Source: Heterobilharzia americana (taxonomy: Eukaryota > Platyhelminthes > Trematoda > Strigeidida > Schistosomatidae). From it: a stretch of 64,000 nucleotides of DNA. Made by a program: the position numbers and the translations under genes. Positions 35,701 through 50,700 of the stretch are shown here, piece after piece (the stretch's first letter is position 1; every line of letters begins with the position of its first letter). The notes beneath the pieces are model-generated. The model had not been told where the DNA came from. It did not search any database and saw nothing but the letters and a program-made list of their open reading frames with translations. The stretch is taken from positions 115,286,741 to 115,350,740 of the forward strand of contig OX104127.1 in assembly GCA_944470555.2 (NCBI GenBank), written 5' to 3'.

Positions 35701-38700
35701 TACATAACCTAGATAACACAAACTGTGTCAGATTAGACAAACGACAGGGTAAAAACCCCTTTGCAGGAAATGCCTTGATTAGGTTAAAATATGAGTATGA
35801 ATGCCAATCAAAACAAGAGGTGATCTTTACCTACTTGTGAATTGTTCAGTTTTGTCTTCACTGAATAAGGTCTGAAACACCTTATTTAACTTGAATCAAA
35901 TCCATTGACATCACAAATATATTATTCATAATTTTTTCCCCACTTTATTTTATTATTTGTCCCTTGAGTTCCTAGTGGAACATAGGGCTTCAGTAGCACG
36001 TCTCCATTCCACTCTGTTCACTGCAGTCTTTTGAACCTGGCTCCACAACTGCCCAGTAGCTCTCATTTCTTCCTCACACGATCTCCTCCATGTCACCCCC
36101 CGACGCCCAACTCGCCATTTTTCGTCTGGGTTCCACTCGAGGGCCTGGCGCGTGATGTCCCCGAATGTTCTCCACTTCAAATCACCAGTTATTATCGCAA
36201 AAGTATAATCTCGCATACTCATTCCTTTCAAGAAACACTTAATTTTCGATCATACACTGGCCCAATCTTGGGAGCAAACTATTATTTCTTAGGTTGACAG
36301 GGTATTAAAATTTTACCATCAAATATAAGTATGTACATAGTTGGAACGAAGAAAAGTAAATAGCATAAATTCATCGTACAGTTCAAAGCTAATAAGTATT
36401 TTATTTATATTTTTGAAAGAAAACATTTAGTAGATGAAAGGCAAGAGGAAAGTAAAAACGTCTACTTTAAATGTATATGCTTAAGTAATAAATTCTTTTT
36501 TACGATATGACGAATATATTGCTCAATAAGGAATACAGAAAATTAATTTTTGAAAGCCTTACCAGTAGCAATATAAGCAGGTGGTGGTACAAAATGTACA
36601 GGTGGGCCGAAAGACGATGTACTGAGGGGTTGCACAGAAGGAGGATCATCGGATATTTCTACTTTACTGTCTCTTCGGGACGATAAATCTGAAAGGACTG
36701 CAGAACCAGAAAAGTGCGCAGAATCTGAATCAACGGTTAACTGAGGTTGCCAATTACCAGTCGCTCCAACAACAGCCATAGCAGAGGCAAGAGCAGCTGC
36801 AGTAGGTGCTGCTGCAGAATCTGAAGCCAGCGAACTTAAACCTGCCACAACACCAGCAAGTTGACGTGAAGGACCAAGTAGGGCCAAAGAGCTGACATTG
36901 CTACAACTGCCTATCGGTTCATCCATTGCTCCACGCTTTCCAGAACGCAGGACGCCTGAACTTAAAATACGAGTTGACTTTAAGCGACTGGCAAGCGAAT
37001 GAGCTCTTGATGTTACAGCTGGGCTACCTAAGCTTACTGGAGAATCGACTCTTTGCAAATCACTCAACAGATCTAAGTTATTCGTAGAATTTGTTGCGGT
37101 AGAACCTAGTAGGGCTGAGCGCTTTCGTAAACCATCATTTTCTTTTGAATCTATCAAATAATTATTTTGAAAATAGAAAGAAACGTTGTTTTAGTATACA
37201 CTTGATAAAGAAATACAGAACGCTTTATCATGATTAATAAGGCAACATTGATGAGATTTATTTCTCAGTCTTTAGAAAACAAAAAGAACAAAGAAGCTTA
37301 GGACATCAACGCAATGTGTTCAAGGAATACTTTTACGCTTACACAGGTGAAGTATTCTATACAAACTGGGATCAAGTGTATGGCACCTAATATGATGCAC
37401 AATGATGCTAGTTCACCTGATAATAAAGTTAATCCGACTCAAAAATATGCAGCTCCATTTGTAAGGTGATGAATTTATACATAGTGATACTATATAAAGG
37501 CCTACCGCTTCCGTAAGTGAGGCAAGATTAAAAATTGCTACCCACTAGTTAAAAGATAAATATCTAATCAAATGAGCCACAGCTCTATCCTCAACATGAG
37601 AGTCTGGGAATAAAGTGATCTAGATTTGGACTGCAGTGAACCAAAACTTTGAGAAAGAGAACAGAATGTACACTCTGAGAATACACATTTTAATAAAGCA
37701 TAATTATACATGTATCACAATCAGTTGCTTACCTGTTTTACTTCCAAATAGTATTGTGGGATCATCTGAAGTAGTGCCCTAAAACAAAATAGTGGAGGAT
37801 AAAGTTTTGTTTCATGACACATGACGAATTTATACGTATTACAAACAAAAGCGCACTGTGTAAACCTGTATGTACGATGCTCCTAAACAATAACAGCTGC
37901 TTGGATAATTTTGTGGCTGAAATAATACGTTGTATTTTTATAGTTTGTTTCAGCAATTGCCTTGAAGTAAACTAATCAGATTTACGTATAACACATTGCA
38001 AAAGTGAGTTAAAGACTAATTTGAAACGCCGAAACAAAGTTTTCAAGTCGTGAAAATAGAAAACATTTTCTAACAACCATTATTTTTGAAGTCATAGTTC
38101 CAAAAATATACATTACGAATAGAAATCGTTGGGAAAATAATGGTTGACAAATGTTTTGGAGTTTTACGGTCAAAAACGCCGATATCAAAAGATTCCTTCC
38201 TAAGAACCTTGGCTAAAAATGATAGAGTTTTGAACAAGAACTTTGAGGTATTTTGCCCACAACCTTGCTTCTGGTAATAAGAATGGAGACTGCTACAACT
38301 AATGATCACGGTAACATTTATTCGCTTTTTTACATTCTAAATAAACGTATCCTAACAAGGTGACCACATTTTATTCTTACGCGATGGTGGTCAGGGCTTC
38401 CTAATGTGTACCCATTGTACTCAATAAATATATAATAAATAAATGCTGTAAAGGACTTTAACAAGGGCATGAGATACGATTGGAAAACATTTAGTCGGTT
38501 ACCTTGGAGTGCTTATACATGACCATCTTCGAAGGTCAATTTTTAGAAATCGTAAAATCAGCAGCACCTGGTTTTGGACACAGCATTGTAACCTTAACTT
38601 CAGTCAAAAGTGATGTTGAATAGATCATACAAACAGATGGTTAAATTATAACACGGTATTAGTGAGCGACAGACGCGCCCACTTAACTAGACTACGTTGG

Positions 38701-41700
38701 TTTAGTAAGAGTCAAGCAACATACAGACCTGATTCATTAGGTCCCGAAGACCATTTATTATGTTATGTTGATTTCAAGGGTAATGTAAAAGCAAATAATT
38801 CCTGAGTGTGCCAAGGACAAGCTATTGATTTAGCTTACTTCAGTGAGTGTCTACAACTTTACTTGTTTTTATAAGGTTACTTCTATTGGTCGCATAAAAT
38901 ATTCACTTTCCAAACACATACCACAGAGTTACCCTACATCACTGCCGGGAGTAGAATGTAAATTTATTGGTATTCCAATTCTCTAACATCTAGGCAATAA
39001 TGGCTACATAGCTCCATTAAAGACTGACTACGAGATTATCCATACAGTTCAACCAAATTCTTCAAACGAAATATGATTTTGCAGCTTATATATAAAAGAG
39101 GCCTTGGCACTTGATCAAATGAAGGCGAATCTCTGTGCAGCAAAAAGTATGTTCAATCTCTCATTTTCCTTTCACTTTAATCGACCTTTGCTGTTCTAAT
39201 CGGCGATAATTAATCACTTCACTATTATGAGCTTCATTTTTGACCCTTCCTTCCCCTTTTACCTTCTTTATATTTATCAAGTGAACTCTCAGTTATCCTA
39301 CTTCACACTAATAAACAATTTCCACTTTGTAAAACTCTATATCTTTCTTGTCGCTTCCACTATCTTTTGCGTCATTACATAATCTCTGCCCATATGTAGA
39401 AACTCAGCTGAATAATATGCTACTGAATCAACGCTACACTAATAGACAATAATAGTCTGTTAAATGTTTGTTATAGGTATAAATACGATAGTACGTTTTC
39501 AGAAAAAGGTTTCATTCGCTGGTTTCCCATTTGTTCGCTTTATAACTTGGTGGCATATTTTGTTGTCCAATAAGAAATTTCCTTAATACTTTATAGGAAT
39601 ATAAACACTAGCGCTTGAAGTATTGTCAGTCATGGTTTGTGGGAATTTTCGGTGATCGCTTGTAATTTTAAAAGGAAAATGTCTCTAGTTCAGGTGAATA
39701 TAGTTTGTTGCTTCTTGAATTTCTTTTGTCTAGATAATCTAGCTACCGATTTACGCAGAAATTAAATATTCCTGAAATATTAGAAGATATCATACGTCGC
39801 AACTTCCTGTAGATTTAGATTATGCATAAAAATCGATCACTAGGTGTTACCTAGATTGAAAACTATAATCAATGATGTTTTATATCCTTCTAACATACCC
39901 CTATGCAAATGAACAAAAGCAAACCGAAAACTAATCTGAAATGGCTAATATGAAAAAAATGTCAACCGTTAAGTTGTGTACCAACTAATATCTTTGCACA
40001 ATATATGCTAGAATTATTATCAAAATGGTTAGGGTATCCTTTGGCAAATCAGTTTTAGCAAACTCGTTCATCAGTGTGCGATGTTGCTGTTATTGTTATT
40101 TAACATCTGTATGTATTACGTTGTTGAAAAATCCTTAACTAGCAAAGATCAATAGTATAAGTTTAGGGAATCGAATATGCACATACTGCATGCACACACA
40201 AAAAGCCTGCATGCCGGAGGAGAAGGGAAAGGACTGTTAAATGGACATTCTATGTGCATACAATCTAAAAGAAGGTAAATCAAACAGTATGTAAGTCATG
40301 TTACAACATGCAAATATACATTAGCTTGAACATAAAATCATGTTTGTGTAAGATCGTTAGACACACATATATCTGTGTGTCAGTGATTACCCCATAAGAT
40401 GAAAATAAAGTAGGTCGAATTCAAAAAATCGATATTATTCGTCAAGACAAACAGTAATTCTAGTCTTCTTATCTCCTGCCTACAGTTAGAACGGAACACG
40501 GAACCAAGCAAGAAAATAAGGAGAATAGGAAGAGAAGATAAAAAGTATTAATTACCACCACCTTGTAAGATAAGAACGCACACAGTGGATTTGATAGACT
40601 GTGGAGAAGTAGAACTTTGACAAAAAAGAACTATGAAGGCAAACACAATAAATACTTATGCAAAAAGCCAAGGAAATTCCACAACACAAAGGATCGTATA
40701 TTTATGTAGAAAAGCGAGAGAAAAATGCGTTGAAAAAATAAAAGAAATATAACGACACTCGTAGCATGTGTTACTTATCATCAAATATAATTTTGAGTCA
40801 TAACAGTACATGTACAATTTTAAAGCTTTCACATATATATCCCAATAAAACATTTTCTTTAATAAACCAGAGAATCAGGTATTCGGCGTCATATAAGTGG
40901 TATCTTAAGGAGTTCCTACCAGAGCTATCAAGTAATTCCTTAACGTAAAATCAAAGTAGCATCAAACAACACAAAAGTCTTTTCCTGCTACAAAGTATTA
41001 GTGCGATGCGTAGTCTAGTGGTTATATCAAAGTTGACTAGCTCCAGCTCCAGGTGGCTCTGAAAATGATCGACAAATGAAGCAAGTTTTAAACTGATGAC
41101 GAACTAAACCAACCGTGAGTTCGTCAATAAATTGATCGTAACTATAGTTCACAAGTTGTAGTAACAAACGGATGGAATCTGCAACTAATATCGATTCTGG
41201 TTTAAATAATTTAGACTGTCTAAGCACAGTGATACACCAGTTCAAATTTCGCAGAACTCTATGTATGCATCAGATAGCGGTTCATTTTTTACGATGCAGT
41301 ATCTGAAAGGTGCAGACGCTTCACTTTATCCTTATGGGAATTACTTTCATCTGTAGTGTTGATGTAACCTTGGTGTTATAGCTTGTGCATCTCGGTCATT
41401 GATTGGACCGAAATGATCGGCCACCATTGGCATACGGGCTACTGTGGACTTCCGGTATCTGGCACGTTGCCATGTACGCTTTGTACAGAGTTACTAACAT
41501 TAATAGTCATTACCCCGTGCAAACAAAGTGAGTAATTTTAATTAATTCCTTCATTTACTATAATATTTTTATATTTATTTGAACGAAATAATGACCACTA
41601 ATGTCAGTCACGCCATATTCAGCTTAAATGACAATATGCCGGATACAGGTAACCGCTACTGTGCGGATGCCTCGATATTGCCAGTATTTTTAAGTGTGAT

Positions 41701-44700
41701 ATTATTGATGGATAGTGGCTAGCAGTGGAACCTAGGACGCATGTCTTATCTTATTTGGGACTCATCAGCTAAACGTACCTGCCTCTCACAGGATGTTGTT
41801 CCCTCTAAGGCTCAAACCCAGGACCAATTACTTCAAATACCCCAGTGTTGTCCACTAGGTCACTGAGTCATGATAGCCACTCTGTGTTATACCATGTTAT
41901 ACCCATCGTACAGGGCTATAGTGATTCAGTGACCTAGTGGACAACGCTTTGGCGTTCGAAGTGACTGATCCTTGATTCAAGTTTTAGTGGGGACAGCATC
42001 CATTGAGAGGCACGTACATCCAGTTCACGAGTTCCAAATAGGATAAGATGCGCATCGTAGATTCCACTGCTAACCACTATTTATCAACAATATCATAACC
42101 TTGGTACCTTTAATCCTTAACGATCATGACTTTTCAATAAAAATTATTTTCTCTCAAATTATGTACTAGGCTATTCGTAAAGTGAGTACTAGTTATCTTG
42201 TTAAAATGTCCATAGCTATCAAAACTCAGATAATTCCGTACGTTTTCATTCTATTCAAGGTGTTGGAGGTTATGATGAACTTTTCGAAATGATAAGCTAA
42301 CGTACTTGTTCAGACGTAATTCTTACAAGTTTGTTTGATTTCCATCACAGAATTTCTTTCCAGATGAATTTATGAGGAGTGATCATTCATGTTTTCCCTA
42401 CACTACATTCTTTGATAATAATTCATTCTGTAAAGAAAATGATCAACTTAATCATAGATCATTTGGTTGACTGACCTCTAACAAACCTGTTCTATGGATG
42501 TTTTTTTTGAAAAGTTCACCTTTACAGATTATATACTTGTCAATATTAAGCTGTATAAGCGAGATTTATACCTACGTCTAACAAAAATGGTTTATGCTTA
42601 TCCATTGATAAATATCTGTACACATCACAAAAAGCTGTTACGGTGCTCATGCTAATCTGGAAAGATAAAATAAACCTTCAGCACTTCAAGCTGTGTACCG
42701 ATTGAAATGTTTCATGGAGGAAATACACGAGTAATTCGGAAAGGTTGAATGTACATAAATGCTCAACGTGCGCAAAGGCAAAAATTTCAGTTTATACAAT
42801 TAAGCGTCTGCTAGAGTGCGACACAATATTGTTCCCATCAAGTCTTTGACAGTTATCAGTAAACGAAAAAGGAGGAAGTGCTTGTACGTGTTTTTTTCCT
42901 ACATTATAACTATTGTTATTATTAACTCGCATTGCTACAATCTCTTAACGGTACGCTGTTACCAATTGTTCTCTTCGCAATAACGTAAATCGGCCTTTAC
43001 CTGCTCGATACCCAAAACCAACTTTCTCACATTTTCCAACTTGAATTTTGTATCTTTTTTCCTATACCTTAGACACTGTCTTAATCAAAATCATTTTTGT
43101 ATCTACCCCTGTTACATATAAAATACAGTTGAAAATATACTGTATTCAGCTGATTTCTATCATAATCCATCAATTTGTCAGATATTGCTCCTGCTTTCCT
43201 GACTATCATCACACCTGAGGAGACTCAAAGTTGCGACGAAAACTAGTTTTAGTTTTTTCCTACATTAAAATTTTAGGTTTTTGAACACTTTATGCATTAT
43301 GATCGTTGTTTCGTTTGTCCACAATCTTTTAAGGCTGTTTCCCCTCTATTACGCATCACTTTTAACACACGTCCAGGTTTTAGAAAAGGTTAAAAACATA
43401 AATACACAAGTGTCCAGAATTACAACGATGCTTCGGTGTGCTCTTAGCCTCAGTGTTTTGTTGTAGACATTTCATCACCAAACTTAGTGATAGTATCAGC
43501 ATTAAAATCAAACCAAAAGCTTCTTGAAATGAGCAAGCAGTATCACATGCACCTTCACAGATCAACAATATTGATGAAACAAGCAGAATGTTTTACGTTC
43601 AGTAGCATCATAAAGCGTATGTGCAAAGACAACTCACTGGTGATTTGAAATGAGTGTCTACGATATAAAATTCACGGAAAATAAAGTTCCATTATTTTTA
43701 TTGTTAAAATTGGTTAGATAAACTATGATTTATTTCGTCCCTATATTTCAACATTAATCCATGGTTATGATCTTACCTGATTCTGCAGATCCTTCGTTTG
43801 TGTGTTGTGCATCAGAAGGAATTAATTCTTTACACAGTTCATTCAAATCACATGAGGAGTCATGACCATCAGAGCTTGTTTCTGAAAGCTTTGTTGTATC
43901 ATATATCAACGGAGATGGTGTAGTAGGATGTTCTTCATCAACGCTGTGAATAAAAAGTAACTCACCACGAGTTCTTCGACTAGAAAGTGGAGAAGAAACA
44001 TTTCCAGTTTTTACAGATGTACCAAGTTTTGTTTCACTAGCTTTATCTTTAAACGACATTTTTACAGCATCCCCACCTTTAGAACTGTCAACTTCTTCTC
44101 CAGAATCTGTCTGCAGATGTTCCGTTACAGAGTGCATCACATGTTCACTTATGATCTTATTATGCATCGAAGAAGTCGATTTGATATTTGAAAACTCTAA
44201 TGAAGGGGAATGTGAAAAAGCACCACTTTGGTTTGCTGATTGATGATCTTGGCTGATATTAAATATACCTTCAGATTGCAAGACCTTTGAAGAATGAACA
44301 CGTTGTATTTGAACACAACTAGGAGATGGACGTGAACGGATATCTTCAGTAGCTTTTTCCATAAAATTGAACTATAAAACACAAATAAGTTAATACTTTA
44401 TTATGTTAGATGTTTTTTAGAAATATTAACTTTTCAATATACCTTGAACAAACCTTAGTTGTGAAACGTAAACTAAGAAAGATTAATCGATTCAACATCT
44501 TTTGTGAAACTGTAACTAATAAATGACTTTAAAAAGACTTTTTAACCACTAGAGGCATACTTCAGTAAAAAAATTGTCTTGATTCCTTAAGTAGTTGCAA
44601 AAATTAGTCTCCTGAAAGATCTTTTGTAAAAGATCTAAAAATTTACGAACTAAGTAAATTTTATGAAGCCTAAAAAGTAGAGATTATGTATACAAAGATT

Positions 44701-47700
44701 AGACGCTGTAGATGATACAGTATTGTCATTATGTTGCTTAAGAGACAGTAAAACAAACAAGTGAACAAAAAAAGTATTTGTACAGTAAAATAAATCGTTA
44801 GGACTTTAGGTGATTGTGTTAAAGTAACAACACAAACTGTGAACTTTTGTTTTGTACATATTTCACACTAGTCATGTTACTAAGATATTAAAATGCTTTA
44901 CCACAACTAAAACGTATGAGTGAGTTACCAACGATTGCATGTGTTTACACTGCAGAAACTACTAATGTCTGTAAAAACAGAGCAATAAACAAAGGGAAAT
45001 TATCACTTTTCCTTGCATTTTCATCATTACTTGACTGATTATTCCACTGCCTCTATTTGATAGGATCCATAAATTAGCCTTTGGTGATTAGGCACAGTGC
45101 TTCCAACTACCAACTATCAGGTAACAAATTGAAACTTTACCCAACTTCTTTCAATCTGCGTACCTAGAGAGCATCATATCCCACCGAAAGCTGTGTGGTT
45201 GAAAACATAGTATCAGACTACCGGATTTTATATTGAATGCCCAACGGTTATTCAATCCCATGGAACCAAGTTAAAATACCAGATAAATACATAAACACAA
45301 ACGGGAAAGTATACTGATCTTTACTGATCAAACTCAAACCACGCTACATATTGGTCAACTAATTGAGTGGACTGCCAATACTCAGAATAAAAGTAAATGC
45401 CTACAATACTCATAGTCCACGGTGAGGATGACAACTAAAAGAAACCCAATGGCAAACTTCAGTCGTGGCTTCCTTTGAAAGCCACAGCGTTCATAGCAAA
45501 AAGCATCCTCTGCTCAACACAAAAACTGGATCGAGACTAAATGCCGCATCTATATTAACAAGCACCACTGATTCATGTGAGTGGTGTCCAACTAACTTTC
45601 TCAATCAGTAGTGCGAATGGTAGAGCTTTTTCAACCAGTTTCTCGACAGTACTTTCAATACTGAGAGCATCACAATTCGTGATTTCGAAATCATGACCTC
45701 AGAAGGAAGTTACGATGAAATTTGCAGTTGCGCCGCGTCTCACTGTCATTCTAACTATAGATTTAGCTTCTCGGAAACATTTCTTTTGAAAATAACGAAG
45801 TCACAAATTGCGGTTTTTCTAATGAATCAATGGATAGGTAGGGATTTCCAATAACAACATTAGACATCACTACGGATGGACGATAATTATCACTCTGAAG
45901 AGGTTGATACTAAGTATGCTTTGTACACAACCCATACTGGAACACACTCAAACTTATTGAACCAACCTCTGCTGTAATACTGCTAATTGCATTCATACCC
46001 AGCTGACCAACTATATTTGTATTGGCAGATGTGGTTTGATTTGCAGCTGTAGAAAGACTGTTACCACCTACAATCGACTGGACGGCACCGGAAGTAACAG
46101 CACTGTTCGCACTAGCGTTATCCGCCGAATTGCTTGATCGATCAATGAGTGGTATCTGACGTCGTATTGTATCACTTATATTAAACGAATTTGTTTCCAC
46201 ATCTCCATCACCATTAGGGTTGGTTAGTAGATGAGTCAATAATAATTCTGCACGACCTCGTGAATATGATTCTGCACAAAGAAGCAAAATAGAAAGACAA
46301 AGTAAACAATGAATAACCAAAGTATTACTAGTTAGCTAATTTAAGAGGAAATCTTCTAAATCACTTAGGCCAGTAACAAATACTGTAGAATAAAATTGAT
46401 CTATCAAAAACGAACACGGATTAAAAATAAGAAACTGAAATCAGCATAACAGTTCAAGAAATACTAAACATTCACTTGAATCGGATGACAAATGGTAACA
46501 AATGTCATCTTACACTCCATAGTTACGATTGAGATCTAGCGATAAAGCATGCAATCTAAGATAAGCGAATTAACATAGATGAGCTACATTTTCTTCTGCC
46601 AAATATTCATACAGTGTTACCTTCTTCGTAGTAAAACAGAACCTTGTCTGTTTTCCTTTTTTCCTAGCATATTTTGATAGCGAAATCAATTTGTATGAAA
46701 AGCCTCTTTTTATGGTGAAGGAAATGATATAATCGGGTGAAAACGCTTATGAAAACCAACTACTGTACGTTTTTAGTAAAAGTATTAGCAATTTCTAAAT
46801 CTGCAGCTGAAGTTATACTTAACGTAAGCTCAATATTCAAGACGAAACTGGTAATGAAATCTTAAAAATGTAAATACATAATAAACATCTAAGTAATCCA
46901 ATGAACTCACTTTTTCTTTTACCCAGTTCAAAAACTTCGAGTGCAATACGTTTGGAGTTATTGTTCAGATCACTAAAATTTACAATTGAGAAAATATCAA
47001 CAATATCCCTTGTATCATACCAAAAGACGAAGCTTCAGTAAAAGTAATTAACATAGTTAAAGCTATCCCACTTTCTGTATACCAACAAATACTAAAAACT
47101 CTTAAAAAAAGTAACTAGTAGGACATGGGTGAGCAGAGAATGAATACGAGTACGATAAAATTTCAAGACAGTAGTGTATAAAGAACAAAAATCAAATAAA
47201 ACCTGCCGTTATTCACAGCACAAACTACCTGTTTATCGGATTGGAATCTTTTATATGGTAACTCATGCTTCTAAAAATCATGTTGAACATAGGTATGTCA
47301 CTTGACAGAAACCTAATTCACTGATATATATAAATCTCACCTTTTAATTGTACAAAACAAACAGAAACGCAACAAAAAAGCATAAAGAGCGATGTAGTTT
47401 AATGATGACAACATCGGATGCTTGAACACCGCTGAGTTTCAAAGGTCAGTAGTCGTTGCCCAACATCATGACTATCTTTGGTTAGTTGAACAGAAACTCA
47501 CTGATAAATTGGAGGTTATTCCCAGAAGGCTTACTAGGTAGATTAAGACAAATGACACCTCACAATACAAAGAGAAAGTCTAGACGGTGTATATCGGTCT
47601 GCATTACGTTTGGCGATGTTGCGACACTCACCTTGTTACAATGTAACCGGTAAGCAACGCCCCGATACAAACAGCTTGCTCTGCTTCTGATCCTTATTCT

Positions 47701-50700
47701 CTGAGTTGAGATCGTTGGAAGAATAACAAATTTTAAAGGTCGCTATATCCGTGTAAATCCATTGGTCTCATGACAATAGCATATAAACAGTTTCACAGCC
47801 TAATAGCGCATTTCAGCACTATGATGATCGTTATTAGATAAAGGTAATCTTAAAACACTAGCTTTGAAGTCTCTAACACGTTTTTTCGTATGCCAGTTAG
47901 GTCTCCAATCTGATTTTTTATTAATCCTGGTTATTTCAAGCTAAAAAGTTGTCCATTTATGAAAGTGTATAGTGAAACGAAGGTTAGTTGTGTTTGTTTA
48001 TTAGTGCATTACAACATTTTGAATGGAGTCTTACGGAATTTTAGCTTGAGACGTTATCAGATATGGTTCAAAAACAGTACCAGTAGCCACCATACTATAG
48101 TTTTTTTATTTCTACATTTGAGCAGTATTTTAAGAAATAATTAAGGCTTGCAGAGAGCATCCTATATGGTTATATCTTAATTTTTTCCTACTGTATCTAC
48201 ATAACGTCGCTATATTATTTTGTGCAGTGCAAATTTTGGGACCATTGTATGCTAAGTGTTAAAGAGATCAATAATAACGTTTATAATATAATCTAATTTT
48301 GTATCGACACTAAGTGAAGGTGATTTTCAATCAGTATAATATTGGCTTCATTTACTCCAACACAACTAAATTTGGTTGTCTGAGACGCTATTTTACTCAT
48401 ATTGGATTCTTCTGCTAAAAATCGACATAATCAGAAAACTACATTTTAGTGATTGGCCTATCGCTACTTATTTTATGTTATGACTTGTCCTCGAAGCTAT
48501 GCGTAGATGTTATAGAATAAATAGCTAAACCAGTGATATACTCCTTTCTTGTTAATATCCTTTAATGTCTGACGATTTTCTTTCTGCGTATTTCTGAACC
48601 GATAGAAGTTTGTGGTTTCCTATGTTGTTTCTGCCTGTTTGATGGTGTGATGGAAATCTTCAGACTTTTTCACTGTTAAACTTTTGTTTTAAAAACAGAA
48701 TGATCACACACTTAACAGCCACTTTCAGATTAGTGCACTCAGGGTGGGCTACACCTACTGTGTATGTAGGTTGATGACTCCGATTGATTGTCCAAACCTC
48801 AGAATGTGGGTTAGGATTCCAACACAACATTCAAGATCAATGAGCTACAGTTCTACAACTCACACATTATTAAGTAATGTATTCATTTAGAAACGCAAGC
48901 TTGGTGCAACAAACGTAGGAGTAAGTCTTTTATGTACTGAATGCTGAACTTCACCTCATAAGATGTATTCAAAAAAGAACGGATAAAGCAATAGATGCCA
49001 AATTCACGGCTAAATGAAAAACGTAATGGCTGTAGATGTACACACATCCTATGAATACATTTCTGTACTATCTTAAATAGTAAACATGATGAGCTACTAA
49101 AGTGGCCATAGGATACGCATGTCACTCAGTGCAAGTTGAAAGTATGCTATAATACATTCCAAAAGACTACAAAGGATGAACGAAAAATCTGGACGATATA
49201 CTTTAAAGCAAAGTTGTCGAAAAGGGCGATGTCATGTTTAAGTGGGCAAATCTTTTATCCACTAGATCAAAAGTGACATAATTCTGCACGCAACAAGGAA
49301 TTAAAATAATCCTACCCTAGTCCCCTTTGAAAAAACGGTTCTCAACTTACAAAAGCAAGTGTTGGTCCCAAAACAATTGCCCTGACACTGAACAATGAGT
49401 TGAATGTCTTTGGTACGGCTCATCCAATTCCACCACACAGTATGCCCCCGAAAGACCTGTAAGTCATGATTAAATACATAGCAACACAATTGTCTTTGTG
49501 CAAATTTAAAGTGAAATGTTAATCAGTGAGATCAGTTTTTGACTATTCTGTACAGCAAAGCATATTAATTGTCTTTCAGTTCTTCGGATGAAGTCAACTA
49601 CAAACTAAATAAATGAAACTACTGCTAACAACTTGTATTCAACAAGTCATTTTTATAGTGACGTGATTTTTGAGAATTTTAACGTACTCGAGAATGATCT
49701 TTCTTGAATCGTGACATGATACAGATAAATTTTCACTTACTGGTTACGTTTCAGTTATAGAAGCTTGAAAGGTTCTATGATTATGATTACAAAATAGATA
49801 AATGCCAAAAAAGATGCGATGAATTCTTTCAGTGGAATTGTGCTTTCCTAGACGATGGACGTCGATATTCAGTTACTGATTCCAAACGTCTTCTAACTCT
49901 ATGCTAATTCCGAGTCCCATGGAGGTGTTGAAATATATTACGAAAGCAGTAATTCTGATATTCAATATGAGTTAGAAGTTCGTAACACAACGATAAGTAA
50001 CCACAATGTCATAACGTTTTGTATTTCACATACTCCTTTTAGATGACTTCTGCAAAATGTTTTCTAACCAATAAACAATTAGGCGTGAACGATTTCGGTG
50101 AAACAGAAGCGCTAACATCTCTGGATCAAAATACAGTTTTACACTAGTCTTAATTGCCACGCCATATCATTGTAACGAGAAAGAGGACAAAACCAAGATC
50201 ACATCAGTAAGACAAAAAGTAAATGTGACGAATGCTGAGGAAGCAGTGATAATCTAATAACTTCGACCATTCCACAGACACATAGTCATGTTGTAAAAAA
50301 GGACTGCAGGTCAGATCCTTAGTAGAAGTCCGGGCATCACTTTAACTCTAAAACTGTAATACATAACGGAGAAGGTAAACGTAACTGATCTATCTCTCAG
50401 GCATACATAATAGACAGACAAACAAAGTAAACGTATGAGCTCGCACACAAGTGCATAGGTTCAAGTTACCACACTTCACAGCAGCATGCAAAGAACAAGT
50501 GAATATAAAAGGACTGACATCAAAGTAGACAAAGGTGTATGAGAGGAGGGGGGATTTGAAAATGAAGGTTAGTGAAAACATTCAGGCTTTGAAAGACATT
50601 GAAGAGTGAATACATCTTCACCACTGCAGCCGATTTCCAGCTATGACACCAACGCTACGTAACCACCGATTACTGTGGTCTGTGATAAATGGATCAAATA

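Noticed and set aside
43380..43568. Extra exon of the TMEM24-like gene
   Set aside because: No matching phase and no acceptor-donor pair that extends the conserved frame.
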